A stretch of DNA of 64,000 nucleotides. Source: Calliopum simillimum. Its lineage: Eukaryota; Arthropoda; Insecta; Diptera; Lauxaniidae. The notes beneath the pieces were generated by a model, which saw only the letters and a list, made by a program, of their open reading frames with translations, was not told the origin of the DNA and ran no database searches. This document shows positions 1 to 10,437 of the stretch, piece after piece. A program made the translations under genes and the position numbers. Position 1 is the first letter of the stretch. Each line of letters opens with the position of its first letter. Location of the stretch: assembly GCA_951812925.1 (NCBI GenBank), contig OX638370.1, forward strand, positions 36,583,948 to 36,647,947, given 5' to 3'.

Positions 1-1300
1 TAATTGGAAAGATATTAATTGTAGAAAACAGTTGATATTGATATGAAAAAAGTTTAATTTGATTTTGAAAATTGTTTATTTTGGTTGGGGAAAGGCTCAA
101 CTAGATTAGGAAAAAGGTTAATTTGATTGCAAAAAGTTTAATTGTTGGAAACAGTTGATTTTAATTTGGAAAGAGCTTAATTTGATTTGAAAAAAATTAG
201 GAAAAAATTTATTTGGATTTGGAATTATGTAGTTTAATTTGAATTTGGGAAAAGTTTAAATTGATTTGAATAGCGGTTAATTTGATTGGAAAAAGGTTAA
301 TTGTTGGAAACCGTTGATTTTGAATTGGAAAAAAATTTATCGGAGTAAAAAAAAAATGTATTTTGATTGGGATAAGATATAACTACATTTGGAAAAAGGT
401 TTAATTGATTTGAAAAAGGTTAATTCGATTGGAAATAGGTTAATTTGAGTTGGAAATAGAGTTATTTGATTGCAAAAAAAGGTTAATTTTAGGAAACAGT
501 TGATTTTGATTTGGAAAAACTTTAATTAGACTAAGAAAAAGGTTAATTTGATTTCGAAAAAGGTTAATTTAATTTGGAAAAGGTCAATTTTAATTTGGAA
601 ATAGTTTATTTTATTTCGAAAAGGTTAATTTGATTTTAAAAAAGGTTATTTTGATTGGAAAAAAGTTTGTTTGGTTTAAAAATAGCGTAATTTGATTGCA
701 AAAAGATTAATTGTTGAAAACAATTGTTTTTGATTTGAAAAAAGTTAAATTTGATTTGAAAAAACTTTAAGTAGATTTGGAAAAAGGTTAATTTGATTTG
801 GAAAAAGGTTAATTTAATATGAGAAAGGTCAATTTTGATTTGGAAAAAATTCAATTTGACATTGGAAAAAGTTCAATTTAATTTGGAAAAAAGGTTGTTG
901 AGAGACAATAACATTTCATGTATTTTTTTTTTTTGCAAAGTTTTATTTAATTTTGGAAAAAGGATTTGAAAAAAAGTTAATTTGACAGGAAAAATGTTGA
1001 TTGTAGGAAACAGTTGATTTTGATATGGAAAAAGGTTAACTTAATTTTCAAAAGGTTTATTTTGATTCGAAAAGGTTTGGGAAAAGGTTAATTAAATTTT
1101 GAAAATTTTACAATAATTTGTTTTGGAAAAAAGTTAATTTGATTGGAAAAAGATTATTTGTTGAAAACAGTTGATTTTGATTTTGAAAAAGTTTAATTCA
1201 ATTTAGGAAAAGGTTAATTTGAATTGGAAAAAGTTTAATTCAATTTCAAAAAGTTTAATTTCATTTGGAAAAGTATAATTTGATTAGAAAAATGATCAAT
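1..1300. repeat. Degenerate 20-22 bp minisatellite
   Basis: About sixty irregular copies of a unit close to AATTTGATTTGGAAAAAGGTT, with blocks in which TTGTTGGAAACAGTTGATTT replaces part of the unit. It lies in Dscam1 intron 6. Short open frames here are repeat-derived. Similar units occur at 51700-51990. Confidence 0.9.
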
Positions 1301-2567
1301 ATAATGTGGAAAAAGTTTAATTTGGAGTTAAATACTATTTCTGAGCTTCAATCTATTAGACAAATTTTCTTTTCGCAAAGCATAAGACTTCTACAAAATA
1401 CTGCTAGAAAGCTGGAAAAAAATTGGTTTAAGATCCACCAAACAACGGGATCATTCAAAATCTACACAGTTATACTGTAGAAGGCGAAGGCTCTATAATT
1501 TCTTGGCGGAAATTGATCTTCAAGGCGTGCATAGTCAGACTACAGATCATTGGAAGGAAGTAAAGGTTTGTTTTAGCACTAAGACAGGGAAGTCACGAAA
1601 CACCACAGGAGAAAAGAAAATTTGTCTAATAGATTGAAGTCATGAAACACAACAAGACTATAAGACGATAAACTTAATATTCATTGTTTTTTCTGAAAAT
1701 CCTATAGAGGTCAAGTATAAGCGCTGAAAGCTGAGAATTTCAGCTTTTCAATGTAAAGTAATAAAGTGTCTTTCATGCAAAAGCTCAGGCTATTCTCAAG
1801 CCATGTCAGATTGCAGAAAACAATATTTTTCTAAAACCATGAAAAGCGATATTTGCAAATAGCTATGCTGCAATTAAAGCCCTGATATCGCATATCATAT
1901 TGCTTAGCTAAATGAGAAGTGTTGTATGCAGTTTGTTATCCTTAACAAATAACAAAAACCCACAATCCATTTATTCTAGAACCCAGGAAAACAAAAAAAT
2001 ACATGGTAACTAAAAGCAGATGACGTATCCAAACGAAGCTGAGGTAGTTAACATTGCACTGAGTAAGGTTTGAGGAAATTTCTTTCTACATATTTCTACC
2101 ACTGTTATGAAACATTTAATTAATGGAACAACCAAGCTCTATAGGGTGTAAACGATAAGGTTGCAATGATTATTGGAGGTGATAGAGGAGGCCTAGACTA
2201 ACAAAAGATTGCACCTGGAACGGATCTAAAATTTACCCTTAAAGAGTTAAAGGGAAAAAACAAATTTTCTGGCTTGCTTTAAAAAAAAAAATTCTGGGGT
2301 CACCCTAACGTTTTAGAGAGAACATTTTTATGTAAAACTTTTAGCAAATTACATGAGCTTTCTAATAGTGCATTTGGTATATAGGCTTTGAAAAAATTTC
2401 GCAAAGTTTTGGAACATTAAGTTTGAAATTTCTATTATTTTTAAATTTTTTGAGTTTAGCGGCGAAAGCAGTCTAGTTCCTCGATAAAATCAATCCATAT
2501 ATTTGAAATTTTGTTTTTATTTTCAATTAACTTTTGATTTATTAAACAAAAAACCTCCAAGTCTGAC
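1301..2567. other. Intron 6, no feature seen
   Basis: AT-rich intron downstream of the last exon 6 variant. I found no exon 7, RNA gene or transposon end in it. Confidence 0.6.
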
Positions 2568-2691
2568 CTAAATACGGGCACCGGAAATGCTTGAGCCGGA
2601 CAAAGTAACGCAAAATCAAAATGTTCTCTTCGCTCAATACCAGACCACTTGGTATCCACTGATAGAGTGGGTGCTTTTGCACCAACTGGCT
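2568..2691 (-). CDS. Dscam1: Dscam1 exon 6.39 variant (last)
   Basis: 124 bp, the last variant before exon 7, which is outside the window. It starts EPVGAKAPTLSVDTKWSGIE and ends FALLCPAQAFPVPVFR. The donor is GTCAGA, weak. Upstream there is no free selector; the only match, CCTGAATGCTGGTAC (2783-2797), is the 3' end of exon 6.38 itself. Confidence 0.94.
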
Positions 2692-2783
2692 CTAAATAAA
2701 ATTGATTGATTACAAATAATTTATTAAATTTCTAAGCATTACAAACATATTTTAACATTTATTAAAACGTTATGCTTATTAAC

Positions 2784-2910
2784 CTGAATGCTGGTACTGG
2801 ATACGCCTGCGCTGGACAAAATATCGCTAAAGTATGTTGTTGCTGACGTTCAATCCATGAACGTTTAATGTCATTGGATAGTAGCGTTGGTGCTTTGCCA
2901 CCAACTGGTT
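2784..2910 (-). CDS. Dscam1: Dscam1 exon 6.38 variant
   Basis: 127 bp. It starts EPVGGKAPTLLSNDIKRSWI and ends LAIFCPAQAYPVPAFR. The donor is GTTAAT, weak. The selector AAAAACTGCCTGAATGCC (3140-3158) abuts the donor of 6.37. With 6.39 it forms a GAKAP/GGKAP pair with a Trp-Ile-Glu-Arg core. Confidence 0.95.
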
Positions 2911-3161
2911 CTGAAGTATTTTTTAGAAGAATTTTGAAGTGATTTGAATTGAGTTAAGGTTATGTTTTTTTACATGTAGGCATAAAAACATATTTATAAG
3001 TATGCACATACTTATAAGACAGAAGTAGAAAATAATTAAATTATTTTATGCATTGAATGCCACAAAAAAAAAAAAAAAAAAAAATACATAAATTTTCGAA
3101 AGCAATGCATACAAATTCCAAAAAAATACCATATTTAACAAAAACTGCCTGAATGCCTTAC

Positions 3162-3282
3162 CGAAAATTTGGTGCCGGATATCCTTGCGCTGGACACAGC
3201 AGTGAAATCGCATGAGACATTCTTAATTCTAGTGGTTTTTGCACTAAAGCTGGAGTTTTTGGTGCTGCACTTGATATTGGTT
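3162..3282 (-). CDS. Dscam1: Dscam1 exon 6.37 variant
   Basis: 121 bp. It starts EPISSAAPKTPALVQKPLEL and ends ISLLCPAQGYPAPNFR. The donor is GTAAGG. The selector lies at 3337-3359 (GAAAACTGCCCGATTGTTGGG). Confidence 0.95.
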
Positions 3283-3691
3283 CTAACAAATAAGGACAAT
3301 TAAGTTTTGTATGTTTGGTTAAAACACTTACTAAAGAAAACTGCCCGATTGTTGGGTTCTTAAAGACCGTTTTCGAATATTTAGTATTTCAAAAAAATTT
3401 TGAAAGTCCTATTTGGATCTGTTAAATTTCATAAGGATTCTTAGACACTTTAGAGATTTTCTTTGTCATTAAGCGATATAAGCAAAGCAAATACTATGTG
3501 GCTTGAATGTGATTACAATGTTTAAGTAATTTTGACAAATGATTAAAAATAACAAACTGAATTTTCTTGAACCGTCGAGATGCAGTCATCAAATGCTCAC
3601 CATCCCCAACACACTTCATGATCTACAGAGGCACAGCTTGTACTTGTGCGTTATGAGAGAGAAAGAGAGAGCGAGAATATAGCGTAAGCAC

Positions 3692-3845
3692 CAGTGGCGG
3701 ATCCAGCATTGTCAAGAGGGGGGGCCGATTGACTACATTTCTAGATAATAACAGAATGTTTTTTAAATCTTAACATATAAAATTTAATCACTTGGTTTGA
3801 GAGGGGGGCCGATCGGCCCCATCGCCCCCCTTGGATCCGCCACTG
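3692..3845. mobile_element. 154 bp hAT-type MITE
   Basis: Terminal inverted repeats CAGTGGCGGATCCA and TGGATCCGCCACTG flank a G-run and C-run hairpin. A perfect 8 bp target duplication, GTAAGCAC, sits at 3684-3691 and 3846-3853. Eight-base duplications and CAGTG ends fit hAT. Confidence 0.9.
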
Positions 3846-3872
3846 GTAAGCACCAGTATATACACATTAAAA

Positions 3873-4085
3873 AATTATAGTTTACTTCTCTCACTTTTGA
3901 TTCCCTCAAATATTGACTTTAAACTTTTTTGGTATTAAATTCCAAAAAAGTTTGAAATTTATTCCAAAAAAGTATGAAATTTATTCCAAAATAGTTTAAA
4001 ATTAATACTTTTTTTGGCATTGTTCTATATAAATACTTTTTGGTTTTAAAATTTAATGAAAAGTGGAACTGTGTACAAACTCTAA
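3873..4085. repeat. Interspersed repeat (copy 1; copy 2 at 62656-62820)
   Basis: Shares TTCCAAAAAAGTATG, CTTTTTTTGGCATTGTTCTAT and AAATACTTTTTGG in the same order and orientation with 62656-62820. No termini or coding recognised. Confidence 0.7.
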
Positions 4086-4267
4086 TATTGAGCAATATTT
4101 GCATGGATCACACATTTTAAATGAGAACGGAATTCATCACCATAACAGTTTAACTACTTCAAGTACGCTCTTTAAAAGACCTAGTGGGATAAAATCCAAA
4201 TCGGCAATATGGTTAAAAAATTCATAGAATCTCACTCAACGAAATTATGAATAGAGCTGTTGCTTAC

Positions 4268-4388
4268 CGAAAACTTGGCGCTGGAAAGCCTTGAGCGGGG
4301 CATAAAATCGATAATGGCGTGCCACTATTAACATACGAGGGCTTTGACATAATCGAAGGTATACGTGGAGCAGCGCTAGACACCGGTT
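4268..4388 (-). CDS. Dscam1: Dscam1 exon 6.36 variant
   Basis: 121 bp. It starts EPVSSAAPRIPSIMSKPSYV and ends LSILCPAQGFPAPSFR. The donor is GTAAGC. The selector lies at 4439-4457 (CTGCTGAATGTTGAGATAA). Closest kin is the damaged copy next to it. Confidence 0.95.
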
Positions 4389-4467
4389 CTGAAAATCAAT
4401 TTAAATACTTTTTTTAAAAGAAAATTCATGTTCAATGCCTGCTGAATGTTGAGATAATTACATTTAC

Positions 4468-4597
4468 TTTGAGCACTATTTTTCGAAAACCGGAAAACCT
4501 TGTGCTGGACATAGAATAGCAGTCGACTGTTTCATATCAATAATATTGGGTTTATAGGTGAGCGCATTTATTTTTGGTGGGGTACTGGAAACGGGTT
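4468..4597 (-). pseudogene. Dscam1: Damaged exon 6 variant between 6.35 and 6.36
   Basis: The 5' part is normal: the acceptor follows CTATAG, and the peptide starts EPVSSTPPKINALTYKPNII and reaches LCPAQGF. The end is broken. Aligned to its neighbours, the last codons are deleted and the donor GT after TTTTCG is now AA (about 4484). The next donor, GTAAAT at 4467-4462, keeps phase and gives a 130 bp exon, but an in-frame TAG lies at 4478-4476 (PVFEK then stop). Its selector at 4657-4686 (GAAAACTGCCGAATGTCATG) is intact. Inclusion would truncate the protein. It could be a dying variant or a non-productive choice. Confidence 0.85.
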
Positions 4598-4744
4598 CTA
4601 TAAAATGAAAGAAAATAATACGAATCCCTGAAATAGGCAACTTAGCCCTAAAATAAGAAAACTGCCGAATGTCATGTGGAGATACCATAGAATTCTAAAC
4701 TAAAAGCTTAATAACTTGAACTTGGCTTAATTTTTATTAATTAC

Positions 4745-4865
4745 CGAAAATTCGGTGCCGGATAACCCTGCGCAGGACATAATATCGAAATGCTGGAACG
4801 GTGTGCAACACGTAAAGGGCGCGCACTAACAGGCGGTACCATAGGTGCTGTACTGGAGACAGGTT
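4745..4865 (-). CDS. Dscam1: Dscam1 exon 6.35 variant
   Basis: 121 bp, one codon short. It starts EPVSSTAPMVPPVSARPLRV and ends ISILCPAQGYPAPNFR. The donor is GTAATT. The selector lies at 4918-4938 (CCTGAATGTTGTGTGGGATATGG). Confidence 0.95.
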
Positions 4866-4978
4866 CTACAAAAATGTTATTGATATATAAATTTTACATC
4901 ATTATAAACTATAGTACCTGAATGTTGTGTGGGATATGGTAAGCTTACTATTATTTTGTTGTTTCAAACCGCATTTAC

Positions 4979-5102
4979 CTAAAAACCGGCACGGGAAATC
5001 CTTGCGCTGGACACAACATATCAAATGTTGTATTGCAAGCATAGGATTTCACATCGAATTTCGACAGTGATGATACTTTAGGTATAGCGCTGCTTACTGG
5101 TT
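4979..5102 (-). CDS. Dscam1: Dscam1 exon 6.34 variant
   Basis: 124 bp. It starts EPVSSAIPKVSSLSKFDVKS and ends FDMLCPAQGFPVPVFR. The middle carries an extra Cys (SYACNTT). The donor is GTAAAT. The selector lies at 5170-5189 (GAAAACTGCCCGCAAGTCCC). Confidence 0.95.
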
Positions 5103-5225
5103 CTAAAAATGAATTTAAAATAGAGTAGTATTTTTTTGAAACTTCACTTTAGTAAATAAACTAGCTTTTGAAAACTGCCCGCAAGTCCCAAAATAAAAAC
5201 AGATATTGAAATTCTAGGAACTCAC

Positions 5226-5349
5226 CTAAAACTTGGCACTGGATAACCCTGTGCTGGACAGAGTATAGCTACTGTACTCTTCAACTGCACAAATTCTATA
5301 TTGGTTTTTTGAATTAAAGCAACGCGCGGTGCTGCACCACTAATGGGCT
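5226..5349 (-). CDS. Dscam1: Dscam1 exon 6.33 variant
   Basis: 124 bp. It starts EPISGAAPRVALIQKTNIEF and ends VAILCPAQGYPVPSFR. The donor is GTGAGT. The selector lies at 5521-5539 (TGCGAAATGTTGGGATAGC), very close to the donor of 6.32. Confidence 0.95.
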
Positions 5350-5566
5350 CTAAAGAAACATTCAAGAAGTTATGAATTTTTTACAAATTTTGCCTAAAAG
5401 TATGCAATAAGAAAATTTACAAAAAATCTTAGCGTAATACTCAAAAATACAGAATGATATGCATTGCACAGTTATAGGCTTAGCTAATAAATACGCTATT
5501 TTTAAAATAACCTTGAACCTTGCGAAATGTTGGGATAGCAAATCTGTTGTTTTTTGCAAAATTTAC

Positions 5567-5690
5567 CTAAAAACAGGCACCGGAAATGCTTGAGCTGGAC
5601 ACAGTAGCGTTATACTACCTGCGGTAGGTATATCAACATTACGCGTTTTATCACCAGATGTTAGGCGTGGGCTGACGCTACCAACAGGTT
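5567..5690 (-). CDS. Dscam1: Dscam1 exon 6.32 variant
   Basis: 124 bp. It starts EPVGSVSPRLTSGDKTRNVD and ends ITLLCPAQAFPVPVFR. The donor is GTAAAT. The only selector-like sequence upstream is at 6960-6980 (CCTAAATGTTGGGAAAGCG), 1.27 kb away across an AT-rich minisatellite. Confidence 0.95.
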
Positions 5691-6129
5691 CTAGAACCAA
5701 TTGAAGAAAACCAAAAATTGTACTTTTATTAAGGCAAATATATAGTGTGTGTGTACCACACTGTTTTGCAAAGAAATCCTATTTAAAAAAGCAATTTAAC
5801 TGAATTACTCTATCACTTCAAGATTTCAAGATAATCTAACAAAAAAGTCCAAAAAATAAAATTTTTTGTTATTTTTGAGGCTATGTAGAAAAGGATGTAT
5901 GTAGAAAGCTTGTTGGATCTTTCTCACGAATAACAACATTTATTTCTACTCTATATCTTAAAAATGAGCTACGAATTCAAAATCATGCTCCTGTATAGCC
6001 TTATAGCCTCATTTACGATTTATTGCAATTTAAAGTTAGGATATTTCGAAATTCTGACATGATAAAGCAATGCTGGATTTGGAATATTACTCGGAGAAAA
6101 AGCGAAACAATTTTTTTTGCAGAACAATG

Positions 6130-6959
6130 TAATATATGAATCATCAATTTATTTATTTATCAGTTAATCAATGTATCATTAGATCAATGTATCAATTATG
6201 ATTTTTCATATTTGACAACTTTTCAATCTATTAGCTCTTCAATTTGTCATTTTATAAATTTAACAATGCATTAATTTATCATGCTATCAATTTTTCAATA
6301 TATCAATCCTTTAATTCAACAATTTATTGGTTTAACAGTTTACCAGTGTAAAAAAGCACTAGTTTATCATTTGATCAATCTATAAATTTCTTAGTATATC
6401 AATGCATCAATTTATTGGCTTATTCATTTTATTTATTTGTCATCTTATCAATTTATCAATCTATAAAACATTTCAATTTATCAATATATAAATTTATCAA
6501 TTTATTAATTTGTCAGTTTTTCAATTTATCAAACAATTTATTTTCCAATTTATCATTTTATTTGTTCATCAATATATTAATTCATCAATTTATCAATTTT
6601 TCAGTTTGTCAATTTTTCAATGCTTTAATTCATCATATTATCAATCTTTTGTTTATCATTATTCGAGGTATACTTTTTGACTTTATCAATTTATCAATAC
6701 ATCAAGTTATCAATTGGTCAGTTTATCAATGTATCGATGCATTTATGTATCATGTTATCAATTTTTCAATCTTTTACATTTTAAATTTATTTTTTCACGT
6801 TATCAATATCAAAACTTATCAATGTAGGAATTTTTCAATTCATCAATTTATCAATATATCGGTTAATGGCTAATCAATGTATCAATCAATCAATTATCAA
6901 TTTATCAATCTAACAATTTTTAAAATTTTAAATTTCTCAATTTACTTTATATAAAATCT
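6130..6959. repeat. AT-rich ATCAATTTATCAA minisatellite
   Basis: About 830 bp of loosely repeated ATCAATTTATC units between exons 6.32 and 6.31. The 152-codon open frame inside (plus strand) is the repeat read as FINLSI-type peptide and is not a gene. It separates exon 6.32 from its likely selector. Confidence 0.9.
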
Positions 6960-7028
6960 ACCTAAATGTTGGGAAAGCGCACATTTTAAAAAAAAAAACA
7001 AAAAATATTTTTACATAAATAATTTTAC

Positions 7029-7152
7029 CTAAAAACAGGCACCGGAAAGGACTGCGCTGGACATAATAGTGTTATGTCGCTATTAACCCGCGACCGTACC
7101 ATATTTAGTTCATCATTAGCATTAACTTTTGGGCTTACGCTTCCAACGGGTT
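7029..7152 (-). CDS. Dscam1: Dscam1 exon 6.31 variant
   Basis: 124 bp. It starts EPVGSVSPKVNANDELNMVR and ends ITLLCPAQSFPVPVFR. The donor is GTAAAA. The selector lies at 7203-7225 (AACTGAATGTTGGGTTCGGTAC). Confidence 0.96.
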
Positions 7153-7450
7153 CTAGAACATTAAGGAACTAAATTTAAGAGTATTATTCATCCGATATAC
7201 TAAACTGAATGTTGGGTTCGGTACGTTTATTTTTTCCATTAAAATTTTATATAGACTAAATTTGTGTTGCAAATATCCTTAAAAAAAGCCAATTGACATT
7301 TGTATTGAGTATCGAAGGCTTATTAATGTATCCTACATGAAACCTCCAAAGGAAAACTTTCGTCATTTACATATAAAAATTCTGAACAGATTTGACTGAA
7401 ATATGTATGTCATGTAGAAGATTATAATTACGATAATTCAAAAATTTTAC

Positions 7451-7574
7451 CTAAAAACTGGTACCGGATATGATTGTGCTGGACAAAATAGTGTAAAACT
7501 TTCACCTATCGATGATTCTGCATTTTTCAAACGATTTTCTACGCTTATTTTGGGTGCTACACTGCCAACGGGTT
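7451..7574 (-). CDS. Dscam1: Dscam1 exon 6.30 variant
   Basis: 124 bp. It starts EPVGSVAPKISVENRLKNAE and ends FTLFCPAQSYPVPVFR. The donor is GTAAAA. The selector lies at 7630-7652 (CCTGAATGTTATTGGGATACC). Confidence 0.95.
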
Positions 7575-7701
7575 CTAGATTTAATAATAAAAAAATAATT
7601 TAAATATCCCTACTTATATTGATTTTACGTCCTGAATGTTATTGGGATACCCGAAATTATTTTTTAAATGCTTGTAGCTGTAATTATCGCTTATGACATA
7701 C

Positions 7702-7825
7702 CTGAAACTTGGCATCGGAAATGATTGCGCTGGACAAAAAAGTGTAAATGTGGCATTCATGCGTGCACCAGCATCACGTAAACGTTCACCGATACTAATT
7801 TTGGGTGCAACGCTACCAATGGGTT
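7702..7825 (-). CDS. Dscam1: Dscam1 exon 6.29 variant
   Basis: 124 bp. It starts EPIGSVAPKISIGERLRDAG and ends FTLFCPAQSFPMPSFR. The donor is GTATGT. The selector lies at 7879-7908 (AAAACTGCTTAAGAGTGTTGG then TAGGTAC). MITEs fill the 3.7 kb to 6.28. Confidence 0.95.
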
Positions 7826-8026
7826 CTATTTATTCGAGAATATGAGATTAACTTATGCTAAAAATTATTTTGTAAGATAAAACTGCTTAAGAGTGTTGGT
7901 ATTAGGTACGCTGTTTTTATTCTAAGACTTATGACTGCAATTATCATATTTGGACATACATTTTTAAAAACTTATATTAATAAAACGCGGCCAAACGCCT
8001 AAACTACACAGAGACACATAGTGACG

Positions 8027-8560
8027 ACCAAAAGACTAAAATTAGTCTTGGTCTTGAGTTTCGATCTTGGTAATTTTTCGAGACCATAACCAAGACGCTG
8101 ATAAAATTTCAAGACCAAGACTTCTACTGTCTTGGTCTTAGTTTTGGTCAAGATGATCATCAAGACCAAGACTGCTTTTCAGACTTGGTGGTTTATAGAT
8201 AATAGGTGTTTCACGCCCATTTAAAGCATAAAATCATCTCTCAATTCGAAATTTAGTATCTTTAAAACCAAACTGCTATAGCAAAATAAGGTTTGGAAAT
8301 TATGGATACTCAACAATCTGTAGAAATTTTTCCCAGATCAAGAACAAGTCCGAGACCAAGACTTATTGTACAAGACCAAGACTTTATATCAAAACCAAGA
8401 CCAAGAGCTAGATCAATGCCGCTATGTGCTTGGCTTGGTCTTAATTTGCTCATCACTATTAACACTAAACAATTAATGTCTAAAAAACAAGACCAAGACT
8501 CAATGTCCAAGACCAAGAACAAGACCATGACTGCTATGACAATCAAAGTCTAAATGCATT
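8027..8560. repeat. Foldback repeat built on AAGACCAAGACT
   Basis: The left half carries AGTCTTGGTCTTG and related units; the right half carries CAAGACCAAGACT units, so the RNA would fold back on itself. A copy number of about ten units per side is visible. Open frames on both strands here are by-products of the repeat. Confidence 0.75.
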
Positions 8561-9269
8561 TTACCCTGTGAATGTGGTGGAAAGAAACAACGAGAACAGC
8601 TAATAATGTTTTGCCAAATGGGTACAAATGAAGGCAGCGAGAAGATGAGTTTGTTGTGCAATTGGAACCGACTAGAAGAAACGATAAGAAGCTCAAACAG
8701 CCTCAAGATTTTACTCGAAAACTCTCATATCGCAAATAGCTGGTGTAAAACCCGCTACGCACGGTATAGCAGTTTTGTATTAGCTTGATTGCAGTTCAGT
8801 AAGCTTTAGTAAAGTTTTGACTATGACCAAGCAGTGTTAATCAAAGACATTTTTATATCAAGCAAAATTTGTTAATGGTAAATAAATATTTTCAAAAATG
8901 CTGAACCCCCTCTCCCTTTAGTCTAATGATAGCTATGTTTTAGAGTTTGAGTTCTTCTCAAACGGCTTATGTGCTATCTTCTTCTTGTTTTGTTTTACTC
9001 CATCTTCTTTTGTTTTGCTTTTCGTTTCCACACCGCTTCCCACCGCTTGACCAAAATTCCATATATCAATGTAAAAATGTGTGGCCACTATGCTAAAATC
9101 CGATTAATATTCAGTGTAAATCGGCAACATTAACAGATCAATTTTGTGCTTTAAAATTAAATACGGAAATTTATCTGTGTTAAATTAAGCCCTTTAGTTG
9201 TTGCTTTCCCATACGTTTCTCAGAAAGTGTTTAATTAAGCATTAAAAACTGTCGTCTAAAACACAGCTA

Positions 9270-10313
9270 CACACAAAAAAATATTGAACATAATATTTAT
9301 GAACGGCATTCATACACCGAAATTCATTGATTTTCAAATCAAAATTTTTCATTAAAATTTTTTGATTTTAAGTACGATTCATTAACCATAAGTACATGAG
9401 TTCATAAATATTTTTCTATGAGAAATTTTTTTATGAACTTCCGTTCTTAAATTTTAAGAATTTTTTCGTACGAATAACAACATTTCATAAATCTACAGAT
9501 ACAAATTTTATGTATGTTTACATAAAATTAAACGAAACGTTCATAAATTTTAAGTAAAAGTGTCATCAATTTGAAATATTATTTTCAGTTTGTATTTCAT
9601 CTTCTTCTTTTGGTTCTAGACTGGTTTATGCTAAATTTCAAATAAAGTATTGTTGAAAGTTCCTTTCTATGTCGCTCACACCATCATGCTATGAGTGTGT
9701 GAGTATTCTCTTGGAACCTCTAGGCATAGAAGCATGCTATGGTAAGTATTTATTTTCCCAAGAGGAAAAATAGCGCCTTAAAAAGCGTTCTTTAGAATGC
9801 AGAGCTAACTTTCCTTAAGACACACTACTCCATTTCAATATTGTATGTCCTATGCCTTGGAGCTCCTAATAAAAAAAAAATAATAAAAAAAAACTTTCAC
9901 CCGCATTAGGGTTCGAACCCGGAAACCAAAGCGCAGAGAAATATTTCTAGCTCCTTATCACATACGCTACAGACTCCTCTGACGTTTTTGTGTAAAATTT
10001 GTATTTTAAAAATTTAATTGAATTTTTTTATTTTGAAAATAAAAAAAAATTTATGAATTTCGTTTTTAGATTTTATGAACGAGTTCTTACGTTTTAAAAA
10101 TAATTCATAAAAAAAATTTACGAATTTTGTTCATAGATTTTTAGAAAAGTTCTTACATTTTATGAATAATTCATAAGCGTACGTATGCTTTGTTTAACGT
10201 ATGATTGAAAATACTTATAGTCAATGAATGCTGTTCTCGGCTCATATTCGATGAATTTTTTCGTTTGGAATAATAAATTTTTCGTTAATATTATGTCCCT
10301 TTTTTTTTGTGTG
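9270..10313. mobile_element. 1044 bp TA-flanked MITE (copy 1) with tRNA-like core
   Basis: Ends are CACACAAAAAAATATTGAAC and its approximate complement closing in TTTTGTGTG, flanked by TA on both sides, as for Tc1/mariner/pogo-type insertions. Arms carry ATTTATGAAC-type repeats that fold back. Inside at about 9900-9985, on the minus strand, is a tRNA-like segment with B-box GGTTCGAACCC. Copy 2 lies at 52272-53311. Confidence 0.85.
9895..9985 (-). repeat. tRNA-like (SINE-head-like) segment in MITE copy 1
   Basis: On the minus strand: GTAGCGTATGTGATAAGGAG (A-box-like), then GGTTTCCGGGTTCGAACCC (B box), followed by GCGGGTGAAAG. The arms do not form a full cloverleaf that I can confirm, so I call it tRNA-derived rather than a tRNA gene. 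Confidence 0.65.
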
Positions 10314-10437
10314 TAATATAGACTGACTTCTAAAAAATATTATTAATTTTTGAAAAGCATTTGCTTTGTTACTGATGCTTGGTCAACATTTTGTAGTTGG
10401 CATTATGGTACTCATGATAAATACCGTAATATAAAAA

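Noticed and set aside
636..1480. Short frames on both strands in the first 1.5 kb
   Set aside because: Products of the 20-22 bp minisatellite; no domain and no splice context.
1..2567. Dscam1 exon 7 or further exon 6 variants
   Set aside because: No CPAQ-type or Ig-like coding and no acceptor-donor pair at a plausible spacing.
6415..6873. 152-codon open frame on the plus strand
   Set aside because: It is the ATCAATTTATC repeat in translation, with a low-complexity FINLSI peptide and no homology that I recognise.
8293..8788. Overlapping frames of 60-86 codons on both strands
   Set aside because: They follow the AAGACCAAGACT foldback repeat; mirror-image frames on both strands are expected there.
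9895..9985. Functional tRNA gene
   Set aside because: A and B boxes are present but the arms do not make a cloverleaf that I can confirm, and the same segment recurs inside another MITE copy.
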